From contig JAFGGQ010000010.1 of NCBI GenBank assembly GCA_016930435.1, positions 1-63,753 of the forward strand: 63,753 bases of DNA, given 5' to 3'. The notes under the pieces are model-generated. The model was given only the letters and a program-made list of their open reading frames with translations. It did no database searches and was not told the DNA's origin. Shown piece by piece: positions 33,557-44,000 of this stretch (its first letter is position 1; every line of letters begins with the position of its first letter). The position numbers were made by a program, and so were the translations under genes. This DNA is from a bacterium. GTDB taxonomy: Bacteria; UBP14; UBA6098; JAFGQG01.

Positions 33557-35971
33557 TTATTTTATAAAAAGCATATTCTTAATAATGCTCTTGGTTCCAA
33601 ATTGAAGCCTGTAGAAGTATATTCCGGATGGGGAATCGAGCTTTGAAGCATCCCAGTTTAAGCGGTATTCACCAGCTTGCAGCTGCTGATTATCGATAAG
33701 TACATCCATCTCGGTACCCATGACATTATGAATGGTGAAGCGTACTTCTCCGCTTTGAGGCAAGCTAAAGCTAAAAGAGGTAGTAGGGTTAAAGGGATTG
33801 GGATAGTTCTGCTGCAGACCCAATTGCGCCGGGACAGTAGGCTTGTATGAGGTTATCCCTATAGTATAGCAGAAACCGGAATCTGCATTTGAGAATTCAC
33901 TTACACCGTAGTTATAAACCGCATTTACCCGGTAATAGTACCAGGTATCCACTTCGATATCCTCATCAAGGTATTCGGATGCGGATGCCGGATTCTCAGC
34001 GATAAGAGCAGCTTCGGAGGGTTCTTCAAAGTAATGGAGGCAGCGGTAAAGTTCGTAACCCAGTAGCTCCAGTTCCAATGAGGCTTTATCCTCGTATGGC
34101 GACCTCCAGGTTACCCTTATCACCTCTTCCAGGGTATCCGATGCTTCAAGGAATGACGGTGGATCAAAGTGCATTTCTTCAAGTTCGAAATCGATCATTG
34201 TATCAGAAACCAGACCTAAAACCACGGTATCCGGAAAGAATCCCTCATGGCTGGCGATAACAGTGATCTCTTCATTAATAACCTCATCGAACATGTAGTC
34301 GCCATAATAATCGGTAGTATCCATTCCTACACCCAATATCTCCACAATGCTTCCCGATAGATCACCTGTAACTCCCATAAGATATACGTTTCCCCAAACA
34401 CTGCTTGAAGTATCGTCAAGCTCAAACAGATAGAAATTTACGGTAGTATCATCGGTCAGGTTTATAATTGCGGTATCAGGATAATAACCGTCGTGGTAAG
34501 CGATAAGGGTATATTCTCCGAAGAGCACTTCAATGAAGGAGTAAAAACCGGCGATATCGGTGGTATCGACACCCACACCAACCAATTCAACAACTGTACC
34601 CGATAAATCGTCGAATATACCTTCAAGGCCGACAATACCGGTTATATTTGCGGATGTATCCACGATTATACTTTCAAGAGAGAAATTCAGCACGGTATCG
34701 CTGACCAGGATAAAGATCATGGTATCCGGGAGATAGCTATCATGTGATACAATTATCACCTGTGGTCCAAATGGGACATCAATAAAACTGTAATTGCCAT
34801 AATAATCGGTTGTATCGGTATCGAATCCGTATATCTCAACGATGCTATTAGAAAGGTCACCGGATGCACCTTCAAGCAGCACCGTTCCGGAAACATCGCC
34901 CAGTGAATCGATCAGCGGATACAGGGTAACGTTCCAGGTTGTATCTCCGATAATGCTCATGGTCGTTTCCGCGAAATCATATCCATCATGAGCAGCGTGA
35001 ATATTATAAGTCATTTCTTCCAGTCCTGTTACCTCATAGTAACCGCTTGCATTTGTGATTGCGCTTCCGTCTTCGAGCAAAATGACCAGCGAGTTTTCGA
35101 AACTTGCTGCCCCGTCCAGGTAAACATATCCAGAAAGAGTAAACCCGGTGGAGTCCGTAGCGGTTGTGAACGTAATGGTATCGGCCATGTGATTATCATT
35201 AAGGTCATCGGCATTCAAGATAATTGTTATATCAGTATTTGTAGGAAGCTCGATCATTGATGGCAGCGATACATGAAAGCCTCCGGTTATTGGCGTAATA
35301 TTAAGAAGGCTGGGGGGCACAGGCCCTACGCCGGGAACATACATTATAATGGAAGTTTCATCGACTCCGACACCCGCATCGAGCACATCAACATCTATGT
35401 CAGTATCGACCGGGACATCCGTCTCTCCATCATAAGGATTCCAGTTCATAGTATAAGGCGGATCTGTATCCTCGACGGGACCGGAGTAGCGGATCATCGC
35501 ATATTGGGCAGGCAGGAAATTAAATATATTAGTTGTCCTCATATCCGTAGCAGTTTCCCAGTTTATACTTCCTGAAGGGTATGCTGAACCTACCAGAAAC
35601 TCCCCTGTTGATGGGAGCCCGGTATTATCCCAAACCAGGTTAGGATAAGGGATACTTGGAACGCCGCCGCAAATTTCAACCTTCCAATAATTCTCAGGTT
35701 CACCAGCAGCCTGGATATCGGTATAAAGCTTATCAATCAAGGGATTCAGGGGATCATCAAGTTCGAAATAAGCATCCAGTACCATCGGGCAAGGTGGATG
35801 TATAATATCCAAAGGATCATAACCATTCAGGCCCATCGGGTTTACCCCAAAGGTCAGGAAAATAGTGTCTCCCTCGGATACATTCACCCCTAAAGGTAAT
35901 GACCATTGGGGATATGTAACAGAAAACATTAATGTAACTATTAGTCCAGCCCAACACAATTTTTTTAACAT
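33557..35971 (-). CDS. Secreted surface protein with four regulatory-like repeats, type IX sorting domain
   Basis: An 804 aa protein. Signal peptide 1-21 (start placed at 35971 because the signal begins there and a GGAGA site precedes it). One TDG/DIR module lies at about 22-163 and an Ig-like domain at 168-272. Four carboxypeptidase-regulatory-like repeats follow, near 277-590. The second and fourth share near-identical strands (SIVEIxGxxxDTTDYYGxYxF), a sign of recent internal duplication. An FN3-like domain with a PPSFLEASDT start precedes the NYPNPFNPTTSF sorting domain (last ~85 residues, ending NMLFIK). No catalytic motif is visible. It has its own promoter. Confidence 0.87.
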   Translation of the reverse strand: MLKKLCWAGLIVTLMFSVTYPQWSLPLGVNVSEGDTIFLTFGVNPMGLNGYDPLDIIHPPCPMVLDAYFELDDPLNPLIDKLYTDIQAAGEPENYWKVEICGGVPSIPYPNLVWDNTGLPSTGEFLVGSAYPSGSINWETATDMRTTNIFNFLPAQYAMIRYSGPVEDTDPPYTMNWNPYDGETDVPVDTDIDVDVLDAGVGVDETSIIMYVPGVGPVPPSLLNITPITGGFHVSLPSMIELPTNTDITIILNADDLNDNHMADTITFTTATDSTGFTLSGYVYLDGAASFENSLVILLEDGSAITNASGYYEVTGLEEMTYNIHAAHDGYDFAETTMSIIGDTTWNVTLYPLIDSLGDVSGTVLLEGASGDLSNSIVEIYGFDTDTTDYYGNYSFIDVPFGPQVIIVSHDSYLPDTMIFILVSDTVLNFSLESIIVDTSANITGIVGLEGIFDDLSGTVVELVGVGVDTTDIAGFYSFIEVLFGEYTLIAYHDGYYPDTAIINLTDDTTVNFYLFELDDTSSSVWGNVYLMGVTGDLSGSIVEILGVGMDTTDYYGDYMFDEVINEEITVIASHEGFFPDTVVLGLVSDTMIDFELEEMHFDPPSFLEASDTLEEVIRVTWRSPYEDKASLELELLGYELYRCLHYFEEPSEAALIAENPASASEYLDEDIEVDTWYYYRVNAVYNYGVSEFSNADSGFCYTIGITSYKPTVPAQLGLQQNYPNPFNPTTSFSFSLPQSGEVRFTIHNVMGTEMDVLIDNQQLQAGEYRLNWDASKLDSPSGIYFYRLQFGTKSIIKNMLFIK
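35483..35908 (-). repeat. TDG/DIR module, copy 5 (in the 804 aa protein)
   Basis: Residues ~22-163. Landmarks: GLNGYD, DAYFELDDP, YTDIQ, VWDNTGLP, AYPSG, TDMRT. Confidence 0.65.
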
Positions 35972-36016
35972 TATCTCTCCTTTCACAGTTATTATCAATG
36001 GTATTAAATTATATAT

Positions 36017-36045
36017 AATTTATTTACTAAATGTATAATTGTCAA
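36017..36045 (-). promoter_or_regulatory. Promoter of the 804/1440 aa surface protein genes
   Basis: TTGACA (36040-36045), a 17 bp spacer and TAAATT (36017-36022) on the minus strand, about 45 bp before the ATG at 35971 and just beyond the terminator of the upstream gene. Confidence 0.55.
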
Positions 36046-36098
36046 GAAAATTAATAAATACAATTATATTATAGGCTTACATACACATATAATAAAAA

Positions 36099-36129
36099 AA
36101 AAGCCCCTTGTTTCTGACAAGGGGCTTTT
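36099..36129 (-). terminator. Strong rho-independent terminator after the 1572 aa gene
   Basis: A perfect 13 bp stem, AAAAGCCCCTTGT (36099-36111) with ACAAGGGGCTTTT (36117-36129), and a 5 nt loop. On the minus strand a T-tract follows. It lies about 25 bp past the stop codon and separates this gene from the next promoter. Confidence 0.9.
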
Positions 36130-36152
36130 TATATCCGCATTGAATTTGGATT

Positions 36153-39100
36153 CTATTTCATGAACATCATCTTTACTACTTTGGAATAGGAAGGGGTTTG
36201 AAGCTGGCAGAAATATACTCCGCTTGGGAGGGTTTGCCCGGACATATCCCTTCCATCCCACATCACCGTATAGGTTCCGGCTGCTTTCAGGCCATCAATT
36301 AGAGTAACCATCTTCTCGCCATAGATATTGAAGACAGCGACCTCAACAGCCTCATCGGCAGGCAATCCGAATTGAATAGTGGTAGTGGGATTGAATGGAT
36401 TGGGGTAGTTCTGGTTCATTACGAAGTCAGTTGGAATATTTTCCTTTTCGTAAACATAACTAATCCCAGGTTCTATTCCGAAGAAGTTTAGAATAGCGTC
36501 GTATATTCTGGCAGGGCCAAACGGGGCGGCGACTAATTCCATAGCTCCTGCATAGCAAGCTGACAATACGGTCTGATAGCCATGGGTATAGGCAGCCACG
36601 CGCGCATTTCCGTCCTGATCGTGTAGTATCATGGTAGCGCCATCAGCATCGATCACATCAATGTATCGGTCTGCGAGTGACCCATCGTCATAGTCGGCTA
36701 CTATAAACCTGGGGCCAAAGAATGAACCGCCGACATAGGAGAACAATGAATCGACGTTACCAGTTGTTTCAACATAGCCATCTTCTATGAAAGATACTCC
36801 GAAGTAATCAAAGAAGGCTTGTTCAGTAGCGCTTCCGGATGAATATTCAGCGGCGAAGTCAGGCCCTTCAATATAGATGGGATTCCGCTCATCCAGATAA
36901 TCCATCAGCATATCCAGGCTGCTTTCGGGAATCTTGGTGTCATCGGCATCCTGAATACCAAGGCCGATGAAAATTGCTTCGTAGTCATCCAGAACATACA
37001 TATCCAGAGAGGCATCCTGGTCTGTTATGGTATAGCTTACGTCAAGGTCGTCCAGGTACATTGCCATAGCTTCATCTACACCCATTATTCCGCCAATCGG
37101 GGTAGCGCCATTATCGAAATCATAGATCAACAAGGTATTGGGATCGGGTATAGAGAGTACAGTTCCGCATGCGTATTCCCACACTTCATCACAATAGTCA
37201 TCACCATAAAATGTAACCATAGTAAAGCAATAGCTAACGCCTTCATCGAGGCCATAGACTCCCAGTCCCAGATCTCCCAGTCCGGTTCCGAACGGGATAC
37301 TTCCCAGGTAAGTCCAATCCCAGATATAATCAGAGTAGCCGTCTTCTGGGGCGATAAAGATACCTATGCTATCGCCTACTACCGTGGGCTCATCCCAGAA
37401 GAGGGTGATAAACAGTGTATCATCGATCAATGGACGGGCAAGGGTATCAGCTACTACATAAAGTTCGGGAATAAATGGTATAGCGGGAATAGTGAAGTTA
37501 TAAACAACGTCATCATCAACAGATGTAAGTGTTTCCACAACGGTGTAATAGCAATTAATACTGGCTGAGAGTATATAATCTGCACCACAGGCAAGATCGG
37601 TAAATTCATATTCACCGGTCTCATCGGTAGTAAATGGAACGCTGTTAAGTGTGATCAGAATTCCCGAGAAATCGGATACGCCTTCTAATGAGGCTGTACC
37701 TGATATTGAAACCATACGGGGCTGGAGGTTCAGGTTAACGGTCATGTGGTCCAGGAATTCGATAGTTGTATCGGCATCCAGAAAGCAGTTGTAACTTGCA
37801 GTAATGGTATAATCACCGGCATATACGCATGAATCAACGTAGTGACCGGAGGCATCAGTATAGTATGTTCCGAGGCCAGGGATCATTACCATAATTCCTT
37901 CGGCTGGTGTACCTGCAAGAGTGACCGTACCCTGAAGCATAAAACAGCCTTCAACTATGGTGAAATTAACCCCGCTCATATCACCTATAACTGTAACTTC
38001 ATCTTCCACATCGGGATAACCTATGTGAGAGATAGTAACTGTATAAGTTCCGGCATGAGCGCAATCGAACATATAGCTACCATCGTCAGCGGTTGTAGTT
38101 TCCAGGGTTTGTGTGGGAGATGTAAAGTTGACCACGGATCCACCCCATTCTCCGGAGGGTAATCCTTCAATATCTACAACGCCGGATACCTCGTAGCAGA
38201 AGAGCAGTAGTTCAGTAGTTTCCATGATTATATCTTCATCCAGGTCCACTTCAAAGCACTGGTCATAGTAACCTTCATAATGATAACAAAGGGTATAGTT
38301 AGCAGGATAATTATCAAGGAAGCAATAATCACCTGAGGCATCGGTCATTTCGGTAAGAAGTGTATCGCCTGTTCCGGTAATCATATAAACGTAAATATTT
38401 GAATAATCGGTTGCGTCTTCAAGTGTAACATTGCCGCAGAGGTCATAATAATCTTCTTCATTCCAGACGTGTACCCAAACCTGCTGACCAACTTCGACAT
38501 CGATCATACTTGTGGAGTGCATATCTACCCAAGCCGGTGAATCACCGGGATATACTGCGGCAATACTGAAATGCCAATCCTCTTCAGTAGGAAGCAGGGC
38601 AGTGGGATTCCAGCTAACCCAGTATGAGTTGCCATCGTCGGCGTTTTCCTGTTGGATAAGCCAGGTATGATCCAGCACGCCACGGTTGCGTATATCAGTG
38701 GTAAGATGATCGAACATGCAGCCGGGGTCATCGACGGGGAAGTACACGCAGAGTCCTGAAGGAGGACACAGCGGGAAACCTGCATCGTTAGGGTCACAGC
38801 CAATAGCGCCATTTTCCGCGGTGCCGATAACCAATGAGTAGAGGTTTTCGCCGATACCATCGTCTTCATGGTAAGTTAATGTAGCTGTCCAGATAGGCCC
38901 GGGGCTGACGGAGAAGCAGATCAATGTATCCAATTCGTTAGGCGGGATAGCCTGGTCTAAAGCAATTATCCTCACGCAAACTGTGCTGTAAGGGGGAAAT
39001 GGTTCTCCGGCATGATCATATAATAATGAATATCCGCCGCATTCACCAAGGGTTCCCATGTCAACTTCGCTGGTTACATCAATACCATTAACCATCATCA

Positions 39101-40871
39101 TAATAGAAGCCATTTCAACACCAGAACCTGCATCACAGATCTCAACATATACCGGTTCAGTGACATCTACTCCGGCTGCACCATTAATAGGATCGCTGTC
39201 GAGAACATAAGGGGCTGCAATGTCAAGTGTATCTGTAAAGTATTTGATCCAAACTACTTGGCCCGGGGAGAATGGTAAAGAATTGTACAGGTGCATATTG
39301 TACCAGTTATCTTCTGCGGGAGGGGTAAGGGAATCGCCCAAACCTATAAAGTAGGTTAATCCGGAAGGAAGCTCATCATTGTCCCAGTAAGTTCCCAGAT
39401 TATCGCCGGGGTTTTTAACGTACAATTTCCAGTACTTAGTACCGATCATGTTGTCCCGAACATCGGTTTGCAGCTTATCTATAGAAGGATACTCCGGATC
39501 ATTTAACAGGAAGTACATGCAGGGAGCGCCGGGCATGCAAAGCACCAAAGGAACATCAACGCCGGTATCGTATCCGTCACTTCCATCCCTGGATACTCCA
39601 AAATATCTTTCACGGAAAGTTGTATCTGAGCCTATTCTGCTCCAAACGGTAATATTTGCAAGCCAGCTGGCAACTGTGTCTTCACCGAGGCCTGTCCTGA
39701 ACATTATTGTATCAGCGACTGCATTACCATTCATATCTTCTGCATATACCCAGGCGGTATTCCAGTTATTAGGAGGTAAAGGCATAACCGGTTCATAACG
39801 AACCAGGTAATTTCCTGACAAGGGATGGTCAATAGCGCCAATAGTAGCCATTCCGGTAACGTTAGCGCCATTAACATTCAGGATGATGGATTCATCGTCC
39901 ACGCCAACGCCGCCATCCTTTATTTTAACTGAAATTGTGGCGTAGATATTGACACCAGTAGCCCCGTTAGCAGGAGTCCATTGCTCGGTATAAGGAGGAA
40001 TGCTATCCGGGGGAATAGGGGGTTGTGTTACAAAGCAGTAGGTCAGGGTGTCCATTTCATGAGCAGGATCTTCAAGGTCCTTTGCCCATATACGTACGCA
40101 AATTTCTGTTTCATGGTCAAAATCGGCGGGGGGATCATAAACAACATCATAACCATTGTAGTAAAGATAAGTGGTTTCGGTAGCTAAAACATCCCCTGAC
40201 ACATCTACCCCATCAACTTCTAAGAATAGTGAAGCCAAATCCACTCCGGACATATCATCGAATATAACGAACTGGATGTTTCGGTCCACTTCAACACCCA
40301 TACCCAGGGGTTGGAAACTGGTAACCATAGGAGCTTGAACATCGATAGATGATTCGGAGAGGAATTTTATTGCCACGTATTCCGTATCGGCGAACATAAA
40401 TGAATCTACACTGGTCATAACTATCCAGCTGGTAATATCAAATCCGATTACGCCGGCGCCGATATAATAGTATCCGACCGTTGGTCCAGGTACATTATCC
40501 AAATTCCAGGTGATCAATCTGTGGTCAGCAGAATCATCACCGCCCTGGAAAACGGTCCATATAATTGTATCATCTTCAGCATCCCTGATATCGGTTCCTA
40601 ACATGGTAATATGCGGAAAATCAGGATCAGTAAGCGGAAAATAAAAGAAAGAAGCGTCTGGTGGCGGAAAAAAAGGCACATCCAATGCTTCACCAGGCAT
40701 AGATTCGAACATATCGCTTCCATTTAAATCGGTTCCCAGAGTCAGCGTTGAAAAGGTAGAGCGATCGCCTGGATAGGCAACCACGCTAAAACGCCATTCT
40801 GCCGCAAAGGAAGTCACTGCCATTATAAATAGAAGGAACAAGCAGCTTAAGACAAACAATCTCCTTTCCAT
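36153..40871 (-). CDS. Giant multidomain secreted surface protein with three TDG/DIR modules
   Basis: A 1572 aa protein. Signal peptide 1-23 (cut near SFA-AEW). Three TDG/DIR modules lie at about 25-170, 403-545 and 660-803, each followed by one or two Ig-like domains (for example YTEQWTPANGATGVN). Four carboxypeptidase-regulatory-like domains lie near 808-1150, unusually rich in Cys. An FN3-like domain follows. An amidotransferase/flavodoxin-like domain at about 1245-1466 starts LLIYDFDNG and includes IYIEGPDFAAEY. The sorting domain covers 1483-1572 and has NYPNPFNPTTTI. The layout parallels the 1440 aa protein, so the two are paralogues. Ribosome binding site AAAGGAGGG. A strong terminator follows, so it is probably monocistronic. 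Confidence 0.88.
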   Translation of the reverse strand: MERRLFVLSCLFLLFIMAVTSFAAEWRFSVVAYPGDRSTFSTLTLGTDLNGSDMFESMPGEALDVPFFPPPDASFFYFPLTDPDFPHITMLGTDIRDAEDDTIIWTVFQGGDDSADHRLITWNLDNVPGPTVGYYYIGAGVIGFDITSWIVMTSVDSFMFADTEYVAIKFLSESSIDVQAPMVTSFQPLGMGVEVDRNIQFVIFDDMSGVDLASLFLEVDGVDVSGDVLATETTYLYYNGYDVVYDPPADFDHETEICVRIWAKDLEDPAHEMDTLTYCFVTQPPIPPDSIPPYTEQWTPANGATGVNIYATISVKIKDGGVGVDDESIILNVNGANVTGMATIGAIDHPLSGNYLVRYEPVMPLPPNNWNTAWVYAEDMNGNAVADTIMFRTGLGEDTVASWLANITVWSRIGSDTTFRERYFGVSRDGSDGYDTGVDVPLVLCMPGAPCMYFLLNDPEYPSIDKLQTDVRDNMIGTKYWKLYVKNPGDNLGTYWDNDELPSGLTYFIGLGDSLTPPAEDNWYNMHLYNSLPFSPGQVVWIKYFTDTLDIAAPYVLDSDPINGAAGVDVTEPVYVEICDAGSGVEMASIMMMVNGIDVTSEVDMGTLGECGGYSLLYDHAGEPFPPYSTVCVRIIALDQAIPPNELDTLICFSVSPGPIWTATLTYHEDDGIGENLYSLVIGTAENGAIGCDPNDAGFPLCPPSGLCVYFPVDDPGCMFDHLTTDIRNRGVLDHTWLIQQENADDGNSYWVSWNPTALLPTEEDWHFSIAAVYPGDSPAWVDMHSTSMIDVEVGQQVWVHVWNEEDYYDLCGNVTLEDATDYSNIYVYMITGTGDTLLTEMTDASGDYCFLDNYPANYTLCYHYEGYYDQCFEVDLDEDIIMETTELLLFCYEVSGVVDIEGLPSGEWGGSVVNFTSPTQTLETTTADDGSYMFDCAHAGTYTVTISHIGYPDVEDEVTVIGDMSGVNFTIVEGCFMLQGTVTLAGTPAEGIMVMIPGLGTYYTDASGHYVDSCVYAGDYTITASYNCFLDADTTIEFLDHMTVNLNLQPRMVSISGTASLEGVSDFSGILITLNSVPFTTDETGEYEFTDLACGADYILSASINCYYTVVETLTSVDDDVVYNFTIPAIPFIPELYVVADTLARPLIDDTLFITLFWDEPTVVGDSIGIFIAPEDGYSDYIWDWTYLGSIPFGTGLGDLGLGVYGLDEGVSYCFTMVTFYGDDYCDEVWEYACGTVLSIPDPNTLLIYDFDNGATPIGGIMGVDEAMAMYLDDLDVSYTITDQDASLDMYVLDDYEAIFIGLGIQDADDTKIPESSLDMLMDYLDERNPIYIEGPDFAAEYSSGSATEQAFFDYFGVSFIEDGYVETTGNVDSLFSYVGGSFFGPRFIVADYDDGSLADRYIDVIDADGATMILHDQDGNARVAAYTHGYQTVLSACYAGAMELVAAPFGPARIYDAILNFFGIEPGISYVYEKENIPTDFVMNQNYPNPFNPTTTIQFGLPADEAVEVAVFNIYGEKMVTLIDGLKAAGTYTVMWDGRDMSGQTLPSGVYFCQLQTPSYSKVVKMMFMK
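38463..38894 (-). repeat. TDG/DIR module, copy 8 (third in the 1572 aa protein)
   Basis: Residues ~660-803. Landmarks: NGAIGCD, CVYFPVDDP, TTDIRN, SWNPTALLP, VYPGD, WVDMHS. Two extra cysteines flank the YF strand. Confidence 0.65.
39237..39665 (-). repeat. TDG/DIR module, copy 7 (second in the 1572 aa protein)
   Basis: Residues ~403-545. Landmarks: GSDGYD, MYFLLNDP, QTDVRD, YWDNDELP, WYNMHLYNS. A cysteine pair replaces prolines before YF. Confidence 0.65.
40362..40799 (-). repeat. TDG/DIR module, copy 6 (first in the 1572 aa protein)
   Basis: Residues ~25-170. Landmarks: LGTDLNGSDMFE, YFPLTDP, GTDIRD, TWNLDNVP, VMTSVDS. Confidence 0.65.
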
Positions 40872-40901
40872 CGTATTTTCTCCCTCCTTTAGAAGTTTAA
40901 A

Positions 40902-40929
40902 AAATTATTCTCTAACAAATCTCTCACAA
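40902..40929 (-). promoter_or_regulatory. Possible promoter of the 1572 aa gene
   Basis: TTGTGA (40924-40929), a 16 bp spacer and TAATTT (40902-40907) on the minus strand, between the upstream terminator and the ribosome binding site. The match is weaker than for the other promoters. Confidence 0.35.
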
Positions 40930-40965
40930 TGTTTCTATAATCTCTCTCCTTACCTTTTAAAAAAA

Positions 40966-40999
40966 GGGCTATAGGAGGGGCAATCCCCTCCCATAGCCC
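40966..40999 (-). terminator. Strong rho-independent terminator after the 2971 aa gene
   Basis: A 15 bp stem (arms 40966-40980 and 40985-40999) with a CAAT loop and a T-run after it on the minus strand. The one mismatch is an A:C on the plus strand but a G:U pair in minus-strand RNA, which supports function in that direction. Confidence 0.9.
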
Positions 41000-41013
41000 A
41001 TTGAGTCTCGGCT

Positions 41014-44000
41014 TTATTTCATCAAGATCATCTTCTTTATAGAAGAGAACTTGTCAGTCTTTAACTGATAGAAATAGATACCGGTAGCTACGCTGTTATC
41101 GGCAGCATCGCGGCCATTCCACATTACAGTCTTGAAACCAGCAGTTTCCTCACCGTTCAGCAAGGTAACCACTTTATCGCCCAGGACATTGTAAACTTCC
41201 AGAGTAACATTTGCGTCTTCCGGAAGGCCAAAGGAAATAGTAGTGGTTGCGTTAAACGGATTAGGATGATTCTGTGCCAAGGTGTAACTATCAGGAATAA
41301 TGGCTTTTACTGCCACTAACTTGTAGGTCCCACTTGTAATTGCTACTGGAGTGGAAAGATCATTTCTCTGATCATCCCTCTGCAGGAAGAAGGTGTATCC
41401 TTCTGGCAGATCATTAGCTACCAGATTGAACTCGCCTCTTACGTTCAGGTCCCAGGTAATCACGTTATCTGGTGCCTTTACGCTATGCAGGAGTGATTGA
41501 TCGAGGGAAACATCCGGGCGGTCGGGCATAGCGGGTAAGCTGATCCGGTCCGCGCCGCGATCGTATCCTTCAGTAGCGCCTTCACCAACACCGATGGTCA
41601 GGTCTTTTGCAAAACCTTTACCTTCGATGGAGATCGGGCTATTCCAGAGAGGCTTTACAGCAGCGCTCTTCATGATAGTATGAACCACGCGTCCTCGGGC
41701 GGGTACATAAAGAGTACCGGGAGCAGCGGCGAGTACAAGATGAGCGGCACAAGGAGTGAGTTCTTCTACCTGAATATAAGCGTCGATGCAGGCATCATAC
41801 CAGAATACATTATCAGGTTCGATGATACCGGCAGGATCGGTATCCGGTGTTACGAACGGAATGGGTTCGCACAGGGAACCAACGAGGTTCCAACCGGCCA
41901 CGATGGGTATAGCCCATTCTTCTACGCACCTGCCACAAACGGTAACGGTAGCGTAGTCAGGAGAGAAGGCTACATAGCCCAAGCGGTAATCCAATTCGGT
42001 ATCCCGATCAAGAGGGCCTACGAATAAACCGGAGGCATCCATACTATAGATATCTACATCAGCCGGGAAATTGGCTTCGATCGTAGCATCTTCCAGCATT
42101 CTGGGCAGAGATATGAAGTTCCAGCCAGGGCAGAACTCATAGACGCAGCAGGTGAGGTGAGGAGCCACAACCACATTGGCTTCAATGCAGTTGCCAGCCA
42201 GGTCACAAATGGTCATGTGAACGGTTTGACCATCGGTGAAACCTACCACCACCGGTGTAATACTGCCATCTTCGTTTACCCATACACGTTGTACGAAGAC
42301 GCCATTAGTATCGAGATCGACGTAAACATAGCCACCGCCAACGGGGTCATAGAAACCGGCATCTATGAAGTTATCATAGATTGCGCCAGCATCAGCGGAG
42401 AAGGACACTTCAGTGGCATAGATGAGTTCTTCATCCAGCACTACCGGATAAGTAACGTCAACCAGTACCCATTTCCCTTCGGAGATGGAGGACATGGCCT
42501 CGTCGTAATCCAGGATGTTTCCAGCAACATCGCGGCCCTTTACCTTGATTTTGGTCAGACCGTTACCCCTGACATCATTAGCTACTGTCCAGGTATAGAT
42601 GTAGCTGATATCATCAAAGAAAGCAGGGGGTATCCAGGCGCCCATAGCGGGTAATGTTCCATCGAATACTCTGGAGTGCCATAATCTGGTTTCCAGGGCA
42701 TCATTAGGATCATCGGTATTGAAACCGGGATTGGGTTGACCGTCAATGGTCAATCTCAGGTGGCTCCAATTCCTGCCTGTAGGATCGTAATCGACGAATC
42801 CTTCGCTGCTTTCTTCCTGGTCGAAGACGGTCTCATGCCAGTAAACGTTGATGTCAATTTCATCAGCGTTAGTGACCCATATCTTTTCATCGGGCAGATC
42901 ATCGTGCCGGCAATCCATCAAAGGATCACCAACCTCAGTTCTGGCCAGGGCGGTAACATAATAAGGATCGTAGGTATCCAACAGGATATAAGATACGTGG
43001 TTGGTAATGGTGTGTTCACTATAGAATTCATTCCAGAAGTACAGTGTAACAGTAACCCTAACCGGACCATCGTACCGGTTGTCCATGTCGTCCACGATCC
43101 AGTTATAAACGTAATAATACATCTCGTCACACGGATTCATAACGAGATCATCGGGGGTAAAGAGCAGTTCAATACGGAGGTTTGAACCTGAGATATTGCC
43201 GCCGAATTCATCCTCGATGATCATCCGGATTGAGTCCGCACCTACATCCATGAACATAACGTAGAGTGAATCGCCGGGATATCCGCCGGTCTCTACGTAA
43301 GGATGCAAGAGGGGATCTTCCGGTCCGGAGGTGTAATCAGGATTGGAGAATGTGGTTATGGGGAATCTTTCGAGGTACGGGAATGCGTCCACAATACCAT
43401 CAAGTTCGCCATTTACCCAACCGGGCCAATCCGGGAGGCACATGTCTTCATCCCAAGGATAAAGATCGCCAAAGGTGGACAAAGTGGCATCGTAGAAGTC
43501 GTCGCCCCGGGCGAATAAAACTTCGTAAGGTACCAATACGCTTTCCATAACCGTGCTGAAAGTTTGGTAGTAGGTTTCGTAATCGGTCATGTAGCAGTCA
43601 CCTTCGGATGTACACTCACCATATTGATTATTGATCAGGTCATAACCCCTGGTTTTAATGCTGTAGAGGCCAGGTGTCAAGCCATTGGTCGTCCAATCCC
43701 AATCATATATGATGACATCGTTGACCGGATCGTAGTAAGGATTGCTGGGGTATGCTCCTACGGGAACATAACTGCAGTAACCCGAACTCAGATGAGCACC
43801 CTCTGGATAAATAGAGTAGTGATCGCCGGTCAAGAGGTCCAAATAGTAGTAGAGAACGTAGTCAACATCGGATACGCCGTCACCGGAGAGAACGATCCTT
43901 ACTTCATCAGTAGATTTAGGTATGATGGTCAATCCGATGCCAGGGGGAATGTCCCCGCCAGCGATCGTATCAAAATCTACCTGTCCGCATGGGGATTCAT

